Origin: Bacteroidota bacterium
GTDB lineage: Bacteria; Bacteroidota; Bacteroidia; Chitinophagales; JADIYW01
Assembly (NCBI GenBank): GCA_020436225.1
Contig: JAGQYE010000014.1
Span: 1 to 32,727 of the forward strand
DNA length: 32,727 nt
Direction of reading: 5' to 3'
A program made the position numbers and the translations under genes. Shown piece by piece: positions 15,632 to 23,908 of the stretch. Each line of letters opens with the position of its first letter. The first letter of the stretch is position 1. The notes under the pieces were generated by a model. That model ran no database searches. It saw only the letters and a program-made list of their open reading frames with translations, and was not told where the DNA came from.

Positions 15632-16297
15632 ATGATTACTTTAACTGCAACAGAAGAAAATTACCTGAAATACATTTATCAATTAGGAGAAGCTCAATCC
15701 GGTTTGGTAAAAACGAATGATTTAGCTTACAAATTAGAACATTCGGCAGCTTCTGTAACGGATATGCTTAAAAAGTTAGCCGATAAAAAACTGTTGACTT
15801 ATACTAAATATTATGGCGTTTCACTAACCAAAACCGGCTTACATATTGCCAAAAAAGTGTTACGCAAACACCGACTTTGGGAAACATTTTTAGCCAAGAA
15901 TTTAAAATTTACTTGGGATAAAATTCACGACATTGCCGAGCAATTAGAGCATATTCAATCAGATGAATTGACAGATAAAATGGATGAATATCTCGGCTTT
16001 CCAAAGTTTGACCCACATGGCGACCCAATTCCGGATAAACAAGGAAATATTTCTATTCCTAATGTGATTTGCTTGGCAGATGCTAAACTGAAGAAGCAAT
16101 ATATTTTACAAAATGTGAATGATGATTCTGCCATCTTTTTAAAGTATCTAAATAAAATCAAACTACAACTCAACGATAAAATAAAAATTATAGACAAAGA
16201 AGAATTTGATGAAACGATGGAAATGTTGATTAATGATAAGATGCGCATAACCATCAGCAATGACGCTGCAAAAAACATGTATGTCAAAAGCATCTGA
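15632..16297 (+). CDS. mntR: DtxR/MntR-family metal-dependent repressor
   Basis: A 221-residue regulator. The N-terminal winged HTH (about 1-65) begins L-T-A-T-E-E-N-Y-L-K-Y-I-Y and has S-A-A-S-V-T-D-M-L-K-K-L in the recognition region. A dimerisation and metal-binding domain follows (about 66-140), with K-H-R-L-W-E-T-F-L, H-D-I-A-E-Q-L-E-H-I and F-D-P-H-G-D-P-I-P, the metal-ligand region of DtxR/MntR proteins. The last 70 residues resemble a FeoA/SH3-like domain, so it is of the longer DtxR/IdeR type rather than the short Bacillus MntR. Its position opposite mntH points to Mn(II) as co-repressor. Confidence 0.9.
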   Translation: MITLTATEENYLKYIYQLGEAQSGLVKTNDLAYKLEHSAASVTDMLKKLADKKLLTYTKYYGVSLTKTGLHIAKKVLRKHRLWETFLAKNLKFTWDKIHDIAEQLEHIQSDELTDKMDEYLGFPKFDPHGDPIPDKQGNISIPNVICLADAKLKKQYILQNVNDDSAIFLKYLNKIKLQLNDKIKIIDKEEFDETMEMLINDKMRITISNDAAKNMYVKSI

Positions 16298-16346
16298 TTC
16301 ATTATTTATTGCATATTTTTATGAATATAGTTTATTTGTACGCCTA

Positions 16347-17078
16347 ATGTCGGTCAATATTTATCATACAGAAAATTTACCTGTTCCGGTTAAAATTATT
16401 GTAGAACGCAGAAGTTCTGCGCGCGTATCATTGGGGAAAAATGCCGTGATAGTTCGTTTACCAAAGCACATTTCTATGCGCGAAAAAGAAATAACGGTGC
16501 AGAAATTTCTCGTTTGGGCGAAACAACAAATCCGCGAAAAAAATTACTATGCATTTGAACAAAATCCGATTGAATTTTATCACGAAAAAGAAATAAAAAT
16601 CTGGGATACTACTTTTAAAATCGACATTGAATATTTCACGACAGGTAGAAATAAACTTAGCTTTAGAGGCTCTGAAATATTGAAGATTTATTTATTAGCA
16701 TCATTATCTGAATCAGAAAAGAAAATGGAAATCCAACGATTGCTTTTGCGTTTTACAGAACGCTATTTTTTAAAAGCAATTCAACAACGAACTTTGTTTT
16801 GGAACGATCAATATTTTAAAGAACAAATCGAGAAAATTGATTTAAAACATACGATTTCACGTTGGGGAAGTTGTTCGTCTAATCGCAAGATTTCTTTTTC
16901 TACAAAACTTTTATTGTTGCCCGAAAGTGTAATAGATTATGTGATTGTACACGAATTGGCACACTTGAAAGAGATGAATCATTCAGCAAGATTTTGGAAA
17001 CATGTAGAACGCGCCATGCCGGATTATAAAAGCCATCAAAAATGGTTGCAACAGCACGGAAATTCCGTTGATTTTTAA
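16347..17078 (+). CDS. YgjP-like metallopeptidase-fold protein (M48/DUF45 type)
   Basis: A 243-residue protein with the zinc motif H202-E-L-A-H206 and a third ligand at H212 (H-E-L-A-H-L-K-E-M-N-H), preceded by R-W-G-S-C-S-S at about 172-178. This combination defines the YgjP-like/DUF45 family (COG1451). Members have a gluzincin fold, and E. coli YgjP has been linked to UTP hydrolysis rather than proteolysis, so the substrate is open. An ATG at 16260 inside mntR would add 29 residues with no family similarity; the ATG at 16347, giving M-S-V-N-I-Y-H-T-E-N, is preferred. It follows mntR on the same strand by 49 bases and could be co-transcribed. Confidence 0.85.
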   Translation: MSVNIYHTENLPVPVKIIVERRSSARVSLGKNAVIVRLPKHISMREKEITVQKFLVWAKQQIREKNYYAFEQNPIEFYHEKEIKIWDTTFKIDIEYFTTGRNKLSFRGSEILKIYLLASLSESEKKMEIQRLLLRFTERYFLKAIQQRTLFWNDQYFKEQIEKIDLKHTISRWGSCSSNRKISFSTKLLLLPESVIDYVIVHELAHLKEMNHSARFWKHVERAMPDYKSHQKWLQQHGNSVDF

Positions 17079-17100
17079 TTTGTCTTATGATAAATTAAAA
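17073..17100. terminator. AT-only inverted repeat at a convergent gene junction
   Basis: TTTTAATTT (17073-17081) and AAATTAAAA (17092-17100) are perfect inverted arms spanning the two stop codons of convergent genes. A bidirectional terminator is possible, but the stem has no G or C and would be weak. Confidence 0.3.
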
Positions 17101-17492
17101 TGCATTTCTACACATCTTCCTCCTTCGCTAAACAAAACTTCGTCGGCTAATTTCCGCATCAAGAAAACGCCTCTTCCGTCCGGATCTTCGATATATTTTG
17201 GGCTGGTTGGGTCGGGTAAAATATCTGGATTAAATCCTTTGCCTTCATCTTTCACTGATAAACAAAAGATAGAAGACTTTCGTTGAGCATGGATAAACAC
17301 TTGCTTGCTTTCGTCTAAATTATTTCCGTGTTCAATGGCATTGGTTACGGCTTCTACGGAAGCTAACAACATATTTCCATATTGTTTTTCGTCAATTTTG
17401 AGTTGCATTCGTAAATCTTCAATTAATGATTCTACTTTGGAAATGTTTTCCAATTTTGAGGCAATAATTAAACTTGCTATTTCTTCCGTCAT
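17085..17492 (-). CDS. RsbW/SpoIIAB-like anti-sigma-type ATPase
   Basis: A 135-residue stand-alone GHKL ATP-binding domain. The N box is E-A-V-T-N-A-I-E-H-G (47-56), G1 is D-E-G-K-G-F (82-87) and G2 is G-R-G-V-F-L-M (106-112). These match HATPase_c_2 proteins such as RsbW and SpoIIAB, which bind a sigma factor or phosphorylate an anti-sigma antagonist. No sigma factor, STAS antagonist or PP2C phosphatase gene lies next to it, so its partner must be elsewhere. A good promoter (17569-17595) lies upstream, so it is probably transcribed separately from the DUF4175 gene. Confidence 0.88.
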   Translation of the reverse strand: MTEEIASLIIASKLENISKVESLIEDLRMQLKIDEKQYGNMLLASVEAVTNAIEHGNNLDESKQVFIHAQRKSSIFCLSVKDEGKGFNPDILPDPTSPKYIEDPDGRGVFLMRKLADEVLFSEGGRCVEMHFNLS

Positions 17493-17568
17493 GGAATTTT
17501 CTTTTTATGAAAAAATTAATAAAGTGTACTTTTTGAAACCATCAAGGACGTGCTGGTTTTTTAACAGA

Positions 17569-17595
17569 CAAATATATATACGTAAGTTTAATCAA
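17569..17595 (-). promoter_or_regulatory. Promoter of the RsbW-like gene (TTG-N16-TATATTTG)
   Basis: On the minus strand, TTG (17595 to 17593) is followed after 16 bases by the consensus -7 box TATATTTG (17576 to 17569), giving a leader of about 70 bases to the ATG at 17492. It lies directly after the stop codon of the DUF4175 gene. Confidence 0.5.
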
Positions 17596-20500
17596 TTAGT
17601 TAACAAGTCGCAAGTATTTTTCGACTAAATTTTTGTAAAAAGGGTTTAAACTTGGCGGAACAGCCTTATATTGTTCTAAAGTTGCCTTTCTATTTTGCAT
17701 ATATTGCTCTAATGCCGGCGGTAATTTTTTAGGAATATCAATTGCCGATTTCGATTGCCGTTGATTGTCTTCTTGCTGTTCACGTTGTGCTTTTTCAAAT
17801 TCTAACAATCGCGTTTGTATTTCTTGTTGTCGTTTTATGGCATTGTTAGAAAGTTTTTTCATGGCTAATTCTTTTTCCAAATCATCCATCTTCTTTATCA
17901 TGTCATCTACATTGCCGTTGTTGCCATCACCTTGCTTTTGTTTTTGGTTCATTTGCTCTTTCATTTGCTGAAGCGCTTCGCGAATGGCGGCTTGTTGCTG
18001 TACAGCGTTGGCAAAATCTTTGCCCATTTGTTGCGGATTTTTTCCTTCTTTAATGCCTTGTTGCATTTTTCCTAATTGCTCGCCCAATTTCTTTTGCATT
18101 TCACTTAATGATGGTCTTTCGCCTTCGCCGCCCGGATTCTTGCAAGAGCCATTGCCGGGTTTTCCTTGTTTTTTGCGTTGCATTTGTTGAATATTATCCA
18201 AGGATTCACTAAGCATTAAAGCTAAATTATTGGTGGAAGTCATGACCATTTGTTGAGCAACAGTTGCTACGTATTTTTGTCTCTCTTCTAAATTATCCAA
18301 GGATTTTTTCATTTCTCGTTGGAGCTTATACATTTCATCAGAGATAAAAGTTTGCAACTGAAATTGACGTTTACCCAAAGCCTGTAGCGAATCGCCAATC
18401 AATTGTGCATCTTCGCTTAAGTCGTGTTGTCGTTGCATGATTTGGACATATTTCGAACTTTCCAGCTCAGTTTCTTTTAATTCTTTCATCAATTTTTCTT
18501 GGTCGAATGAAAGTTTTACCAAATTTTCCAACAACTGACGGATCATTTTTATGTCTTCCGCATTTTGATTCATTTGCATTTGATTCAAAGCATTTTGCAT
18601 CTTGTTCGCCATGTTTTTCATTTTTTGTGAAGATGATTTTTGCGATTTTGATGCTTTGTCATTTTGTTGTTGTTGCAATTCGTTGCTACTTTTTTCCATT
18701 TCTTGTTTAATGTCTTCGCCTTGTTCCTTATTGTCTTTCGTGTTTAATTTTTCTTTGGCGTCTTCATTTATTTTTTCAAGTTGTTGAAGTTGTTCTTGGA
18801 TGTCGCCCATCTTTTTATTGAGTGCATCTTGTTGTTGTTGCAACTCCTTATTTGGAGCCGTTTTTTGTTGAGTTTGGTCAGCTAATTTTTCTTGTTCATC
18901 AGCAAGTTTATTGAGCTTGTCGATGATTTCTTGTGCTTTTTGTTCAAGTTGAAGTTGCTTAAACAAGTCTTTCATTTTATCTAATTCCGATTTGAGATTT
19001 TTGTTGCTCATCTCCATTTTATCCAAATTCTCAAATGTGTTTTTTTGTTCCATTTTTTGCAAGATATCTTCAATCTGCTTCATCAAATCTTTCATTTCAT
19101 CGCTCATCATATCCTTCAACATTTCTTGCAGTTTCTCTTGCTTCTCTTTTATTTCTTCATTTTCTTCTTTAAAAGCATCTTGATTTTTTAAATTCTCGTC
19201 GTACTTGTTTTTTATATTTTCTAATTGTTCTACTATTTTTTGATGCTCTTTTTGAATCTCTTGTAATTGCTTTTTATCTTCCCAGTTCAACGATTTTTTA
19301 TTCAAGATTTTCTCTTTCATTTCTTTAATTTGTGCCGATAATTGCGTTACGCTTTTTGCAGCGTCACTCAATTCTTGTTTGATGTTTTCGTTGTTTTGAA
19401 ATTCTTGTTTTTCCAATTCATTTACGCTGGGTTTATCAAATGTATATACTTGCGATTTTGTGGATTTGGCACCATTTACGCCGTCGTTGTCGAACACTTC
19501 AAAATAGTAATCCATTTTTTCTCCATTTTTTAGAGCATATTTGCTAAAGTCGATTTGAAAATTAAAATCGGCAAAAGCATTGCTATTATTGAAAGGAAGA
19601 TTTTGTTTTTTTGCAGTAATCAAATTGCCGTTTTCATCTTTTATGGTATAATGAAATTCTAATCTCGACAAACCATAATCATCGCTGAGTGCACCTAAAA
19701 AGATAGCAAAATCTTTTTGTGTAGAATCTTGAATTTTCTCTACGTTGATGCCCGGATAATTATCCGGCGTTGCTGCAATGAGATAAGAAACAGAATCACC
19801 TTTGTTTACCAATTTGTTGCTTACCCAAACCGTATAACGTGTGTCGTTTAATATCTTTTTAGAGAAAGTAAACGAATTTTTTTCATTTTGTTTCGCTGTT
19901 GCAATAGTATTATCTGTTATAACTTTCAATACATCAGCAGCCGAGGTTTCAAAATTCCATTGAATGGTAGTGCCAGCAGGAACAACCATATCGCCGGTAT
20001 TTTTTAAAGTTTCATTTTTCTTTTTGGTATAAGCCGGATAAATTAATTGAGCCGAAAAATTGGCTAACATCGGTTTTTGTAAAACGCTTACTTGGTATTC
20101 ATTGCTATTAAATCCGGCAGCAGAAAAATAGAACGAAAATGTTTGTTGCACATTGGAAAAATGATAAGCAAATTCGTTAGCAGCAATTTTTTCCATTTTA
20201 TATTGCTTTCCATTTTCATTTATGTTCACTTCATTCGGTAAAGTTTTGCCTTCTATCTTCAATTTTATGTCGAGGTCTTCGTATTGTAAAACTTTTAATT
20301 TCTTATTTTCTAACACAAATTCAAACGGAGCTTTTTTAGCATAAACAGTGTTTGGATTTAATAAGCGCGTTCCACTTTCTTTCAAGATATTAGGCGCAGC
20401 AATCAATAAAAATAATAAAATCAAAAATGGAGGCAACGCATATTTTAAATATTTTTTGTTTTCGCCAAGTTGAATAGCATTGGAAAATGGAACTAACTTA

Positions 20501-20910
20501 ATGGCTTCTGTTTTTTGCTGAATGCTTGCTTCAATTAAGCTGTTGTTGCTTTGTTGAGCTTGTTGTTTAAGTTGAAGTATGTTGAGTAATTTATCTTTCA
20601 CATCAGCAAAATGTTTACCAATGATGGTTGCTGCTTGCTCGTGTGTAATGCTCTTTCCTAAATTAAAATAATGAATTAACGGAAATGCGATAAGCTGAAT
20701 AAATGCAAAACCAATAACGCCGACAAATGCCAGCAACAATACTTTTCGAACGAAAGAAGAAAAGTAGAGTTGATATTCAAAAACAGAAATAAATAAATAA
20801 AAACCCAATAATAATCCAACAAAAATTAATACACCACGCAAGAGTTTATTCAGATAGTATTTTCTGATAAAGGCATCCAATTTTTGTATGAGCAATTCGT
20901 AGGTGTTCAT
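17596..20910 (-). CDS. DUF4175-family membrane-anchored coiled-coil protein
   Basis: This 1104-residue protein matches DUF4175 proteins of Bacteroidota in layout. Two membrane helices (about 23-43 and 57-79) are followed by a cytoplasmic stretch, a third helix (157-174), then an extracytoplasmic beta-rich region (about 180-490). A very long Gln/Lys/Glu-rich coiled coil (about 500-900) follows, with further helical segments to the end. A glycine-rich break (G-K-P-G-N-G-S-C-K-N-P-G-G-E-G-E-R) interrupts the helices in the last quarter. No catalytic motif is visible. A mechanical or scaffold role in the envelope is plausible but unproven. Family members are often near MoxR/DUF58/VWA genes, none of which are in this window. 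Confidence 0.85.
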   Translation of the reverse strand: MNTYELLIQKLDAFIRKYYLNKLLRGVLIFVGLLLGFYLFISVFEYQLYFSSFVRKVLLLAFVGVIGFAFIQLIAFPLIHYFNLGKSITHEQAATIIGKHFADVKDKLLNILQLKQQAQQSNNSLIEASIQQKTEAIKLVPFSNAIQLGENKKYLKYALPPFLILLFLLIAAPNILKESGTRLLNPNTVYAKKAPFEFVLENKKLKVLQYEDLDIKLKIEGKTLPNEVNINENGKQYKMEKIAANEFAYHFSNVQQTFSFYFSAAGFNSNEYQVSVLQKPMLANFSAQLIYPAYTKKKNETLKNTGDMVVPAGTTIQWNFETSAADVLKVITDNTIATAKQNEKNSFTFSKKILNDTRYTVWVSNKLVNKGDSVSYLIAATPDNYPGINVEKIQDSTQKDFAIFLGALSDDYGLSRLEFHYTIKDENGNLITAKKQNLPFNNSNAFADFNFQIDFSKYALKNGEKMDYYFEVFDNDGVNGAKSTKSQVYTFDKPSVNELEKQEFQNNENIKQELSDAAKSVTQLSAQIKEMKEKILNKKSLNWEDKKQLQEIQKEHQKIVEQLENIKNKYDENLKNQDAFKEENEEIKEKQEKLQEMLKDMMSDEMKDLMKQIEDILQKMEQKNTFENLDKMEMSNKNLKSELDKMKDLFKQLQLEQKAQEIIDKLNKLADEQEKLADQTQQKTAPNKELQQQQDALNKKMGDIQEQLQQLEKINEDAKEKLNTKDNKEQGEDIKQEMEKSSNELQQQQNDKASKSQKSSSQKMKNMANKMQNALNQMQMNQNAEDIKMIRQLLENLVKLSFDQEKLMKELKETELESSKYVQIMQRQHDLSEDAQLIGDSLQALGKRQFQLQTFISDEMYKLQREMKKSLDNLEERQKYVATVAQQMVMTSTNNLALMLSESLDNIQQMQRKKQGKPGNGSCKNPGGEGERPSLSEMQKKLGEQLGKMQQGIKEGKNPQQMGKDFANAVQQQAAIREALQQMKEQMNQKQKQGDGNNGNVDDMIKKMDDLEKELAMKKLSNNAIKRQQEIQTRLLEFEKAQREQQEDNQRQSKSAIDIPKKLPPALEQYMQNRKATLEQYKAVPPSLNPFYKNLVEKYLRLVN

Positions 20911-20984
20911 GCGTAAATAAATATATAGAATTGCAACATAGTTTGCACTAAAAAAATCGTTATTTTATTCTAAAAAGAATGCAA

Positions 20985-22715
20985 TTATTTTTGTTGAAAT
21001 GGCACAAAATACACTTCACTAAAATCGCGTTGTTCTGAAGCATTTTGCGGACAATTACGTACGTTAGGTTGCAATAATCTAAAATCGATATCATAATAAA
21101 TCGGCAACACAACCGCATCGTCAATTACAATTTGATCGGCTTTTGCGTACCATTTATTGCGTTCTTTCTCATCAACGATAGAAAGTGCTTTGTCGAAAAC
21201 TTCATCAAAATGTTTGTTTTTATAGCGGAAAGAATTGATGTATGTTTTGGTATTGATGTCGTCTGGCACATATTTACTATGAAATAAATTCAAGAAACTT
21301 TCCGGGTCAGGATAATCTCCAACCCAACCCAAGCGCCAAAAATCTACTTTTGCTTGTTCAATAGCTTCTGTATGTTGTGCCCAAGGTACAATGAGCAATT
21401 CGACATGAATATTCAGCGTTTCTTCCAACATTTTCTTTATAGCTTCGGCAACTTGAGCATTTCGAGAACCGCCGGAATTGAGCTGTAGCGTTATTTTCGG
21501 AAACCCTTGTCCTTTCGGATAACCGGCTTTTGACATATATTCTTTTGCCAATGCCGGATTATAAGTGTAGCCCTTTACTGCTGTATAATCATAAGTGCCG
21601 GTTCCGGGTGGAACAATGCCGTAAATTGCCGGATAGCCGGTACCTTTTAATGTGAAGTCGCAAAGTTTTTCTCTATCAATCGCATAGCAAAAAGCAATCC
21701 GCAAATCTTTGTTGTTAAAAATTTTTCCTTGATGCTGAAAACCATAATATTGAATGGCAATTTGCGGCTTATATTGCAACGTATATTTTTTATAAGCCGG
21801 TTTTAAATTCTTTTTGTAATCTACAATTTCATCAATCATTTCTAATGGAAGTCGATACACCAAATCGCTGTTACCTTTTGTAAATTCCAAGAGTTCATTT
21901 TTTTTTTCTTTGATATATGAAACACGAATGGCATTTAAGAATGGAAGCTGATTGCCGTATTCATCTTTCTTCCAATAATTTGGATTGCGCGCCAAGAAAG
22001 TAACTTGGTCAGCTCTGTTTATTTTTAAATAAAACGGACCGGAGCCAACAGGATGATTGCGAATTTCATCGCCATATTTTTCTACTGCTTCGTGTGGATA
22101 TACCTTAGCAAAAATTAAAGCCAAACGAGCCAAGAAAACGGCATAAGGTCGCTCTAATTCTATTTGAATGGTGTAATCATCTAAAACTTTTATGCCACTA
22201 ACGCCACTGTCCGGCACAATACCTTTTGCCGTTAATGAATCGTACTCGTTAGCACCTTTTACTACATCTTTAAAAATCCAAAAACCTTGATTGTTTGCCG
22301 GGTCGTGATAACAAACTCTATCCAAGCAATATTTTACATCGCGAGCAGTCAGCTCTCTGCCTTTTCCATTGGGAAAACATTTGTCATCTTGAAAATGCAC
22401 ACCTTTATGTAAGTAGAACGTGTATTTGGTAGCTGTTGGGTCGATATCCCAATGCGTAGCCAATTGTGGAACAACGGCAAGTGTACTGTCGTCGAAAGTA
22501 GTTAAGCCATCAAAAATTTGTTCGCAAATTCGGTGCGCTGTTACTTCCGTAATATTGAGTGGATATAATGTTTTAAAATATTCTTCTTCGTTGGTGCGAA
22601 ATGTGCCTCCGTAATACCTGCCGCCTTTAGCCGGTTTTAAATCAAAATCTCGTTTTTGTTCGCCGTGGCAAGCCACTAATACAATAGATATAAATAGAAT
22701 GAGATATTTTTGCAT
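20985..22715 (-). CDS. Oligopeptide-type ABC transporter substrate-binding lipoprotein (SBP_bac_5)
   Basis: A 576-residue lipoprotein with lipobox L-V-A-C (Cys16). The fold is that of family-5 solute-binding proteins (OppA/DppA type): I-C-E-Q-I-F-D-G-L-T-T-F near the start, P-Q-L-A-T-H-W-D-I-D, Y-T-F-Y-L-H-K-G-V-H-F, L-T-A-R-D-V-K-Y and H-P-V-G-S-G-P-F-Y are the usual landmarks. It would capture peptides or similar ligands for an ABC importer. No permease or ATPase gene is adjacent, so it works with components encoded elsewhere or has been adapted to another role. Four bases past its stop, a weak ATTCT/AGAAT stem may mark the transcript end. Confidence 0.9.
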   Translation of the reverse strand: MQKYLILFISIVLVACHGEQKRDFDLKPAKGGRYYGGTFRTNEEEYFKTLYPLNITEVTAHRICEQIFDGLTTFDDSTLAVVPQLATHWDIDPTATKYTFYLHKGVHFQDDKCFPNGKGRELTARDVKYCLDRVCYHDPANNQGFWIFKDVVKGANEYDSLTAKGIVPDSGVSGIKVLDDYTIQIELERPYAVFLARLALIFAKVYPHEAVEKYGDEIRNHPVGSGPFYLKINRADQVTFLARNPNYWKKDEYGNQLPFLNAIRVSYIKEKKNELLEFTKGNSDLVYRLPLEMIDEIVDYKKNLKPAYKKYTLQYKPQIAIQYYGFQHQGKIFNNKDLRIAFCYAIDREKLCDFTLKGTGYPAIYGIVPPGTGTYDYTAVKGYTYNPALAKEYMSKAGYPKGQGFPKITLQLNSGGSRNAQVAEAIKKMLEETLNIHVELLIVPWAQHTEAIEQAKVDFWRLGWVGDYPDPESFLNLFHSKYVPDDINTKTYINSFRYKNKHFDEVFDKALSIVDEKERNKWYAKADQIVIDDAVVLPIYYDIDFRLLQPNVRNCPQNASEQRDFSEVYFVPFQQK

Positions 22716-22786
22716 TGAATAAGAATGAAGTACGAAAATACGAATTATCGCCGAAATACTTTATTTTGCATAAAACAGAAGAAACG

Positions 22787-22981
22787 ATGGATACTATATT
22801 TTGGATTTGTGTAAAAATTATGCAAGTCATGAGCGATATGCTTGGAATTACGTACCAGCAACTGAATGTCATTTTGTTTGTAATCCTTCATCCTTTAATT
22901 ACACTGTTCCTGTTTTTAAAATATAGAAAGTATAAAAAACTATGGGAAGATGCACAGGTGAAATTAAATGAAAACAAATGA
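22787..22981 (+). CDS. Small membrane protein, unknown function
   Basis: The preferred start is the ATG at 22787, giving 64 residues; a TTG at 22715 would overlap the divergent lipoprotein gene and add residues with no membrane character. The protein has an N-terminal amphipathic or hydrophobic segment (D-T-I-F-W-I-C-V-K-I-M-Q), one clear membrane helix (L-N-V-I-L-F-V-I-L-H-P-L-I-T-L-F-L-F-L) and a basic C-terminus K-Y-R-K-Y-K-K. Proteins of this plan are common as short orphan genes in Bacteroidota. I do not recognise it further. Confidence 0.6.
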   Translation: MDTIFWICVKIMQVMSDMLGITYQQLNVILFVILHPLITLFLFLKYRKYKKLWEDAQVKLNENK

Positions 22982-23072
22982 GCATTTTTAAGATTTCAAA
23001 ATATTAATAAATACTGATGTTTTGTAAGATAAATTTTAAAATGAGAATAAATGAGCACAAATCGCAATTTTA

Positions 23073-23855
23073 TTAGATTTTTATTTTTAGATAAATTGGG
23101 CAATGGTCAGAGTGTTTTACATCCATAAAAATGGCAGCATCTGCTAACTGATTTTCCATTTCTTTGGTGGCAGCTTGATAGTCAATACGCCAGCCTTTAT
23201 TGTTGTTGCGCGCATTGGCACGAAAACTCCACCACGAATATTGATGTAAGGTTGTAGGATGAAATTGCCTAAACGTGTCAATAAAACCGCTATCAAAATA
23301 TTTGCTCATCCAAGTTCTTTCTTCCGGTAAAAATCCCGAACTGTCTTTATTGCCTTTCGGGTCGTGGATATCAATTTCGGTATGACAAATATTATAATCG
23401 CCGGCAACAATAATTTTTGGTTGCTCGTTTTTCAGTTGATGTATATATTGATAAAACGCATCTAAAAATTCCATTTTTACATTTTGTCGTTCGCCGCCGC
23501 TGGAGCCCGATGGAAAATACGTACTGATAATACAAACATCTTTTATGTTGAGCCGAATTAATCGACCTTCAAAGTCGAATTGCGGCACTTGCATACCTTT
23601 AACTAAGTTGCTTGTTTCTATATTGTTTTTAACAATGATGCCAACGCCGCTGTAGCCTTTCTTCTGTGCAGAAAACCAATAGGTTTGGTATCCAATTTGA
23701 TGAAATAACTCAGATGGAATATCCAACTCATTCGCTTTTATTTCTTGAAAAAGATAGACATCATAATTAGTGGATTGTATCCAATCGATTAATCCTTTGG
23801 AAATGGCAGAGCGAATACCATTCACATTATACGAAACAATTTCTAAGGTGTTCAA
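23073..23855 (-). CDS. xth: Exodeoxyribonuclease III-family AP endonuclease
   Basis: A 260-residue enzyme of the ExoIII/AP-endonuclease superfamily, which cleaves DNA at abasic sites and removes 3' blocks in base-excision repair. Motifs: S-Y-N-V-N-G-I-R-S-A at the N-terminus, metal-binding E38 in F-Q-E-I-K, G-Y-S-G-V-G-I, the catalytic G-D-Y-N-I-C-H-T-E-I-D-I region, W-W-S-F-R-A-N-A-R with G-W-R-I-D-Y, and S-D-H-C-P-I at the end. The length is normal and all key residues are present. It is a single gene, divergent from the DUF5686 gene. Confidence 0.95.
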   Translation of the reverse strand: MNTLEIVSYNVNGIRSAISKGLIDWIQSTNYDVYLFQEIKANELDIPSELFHQIGYQTYWFSAQKKGYSGVGIIVKNNIETSNLVKGMQVPQFDFEGRLIRLNIKDVCIISTYFPSGSSGGERQNVKMEFLDAFYQYIHQLKNEQPKIIVAGDYNICHTEIDIHDPKGNKDSSGFLPEERTWMSKYFDSGFIDTFRQFHPTTLHQYSWWSFRANARNNNKGWRIDYQAATKEMENQLADAAIFMDVKHSDHCPIYLKIKI

Positions 23856-23908
23856 TTTATGTTGGTTTTTTCTTTAAATAATTCTTTAACTTCACTTTTC
23901 TGAAAGCC

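Noticed and set aside
18150-18166. Another GGTTTTCCTTG, similar to an arm of the leader dyad
   Set aside because: It lies inside the DUF4175 coding region, has no second box 61 bases away and no gene start nearby, so it is a chance match.
17765-19533. A string of plus-strand open frames opposite the DUF4175 gene
   Set aside because: Antisense shadows of a Gln/Lys-rich coiled coil; all are short, Cys/Ser/Phe-rich and without starts or context of their own.
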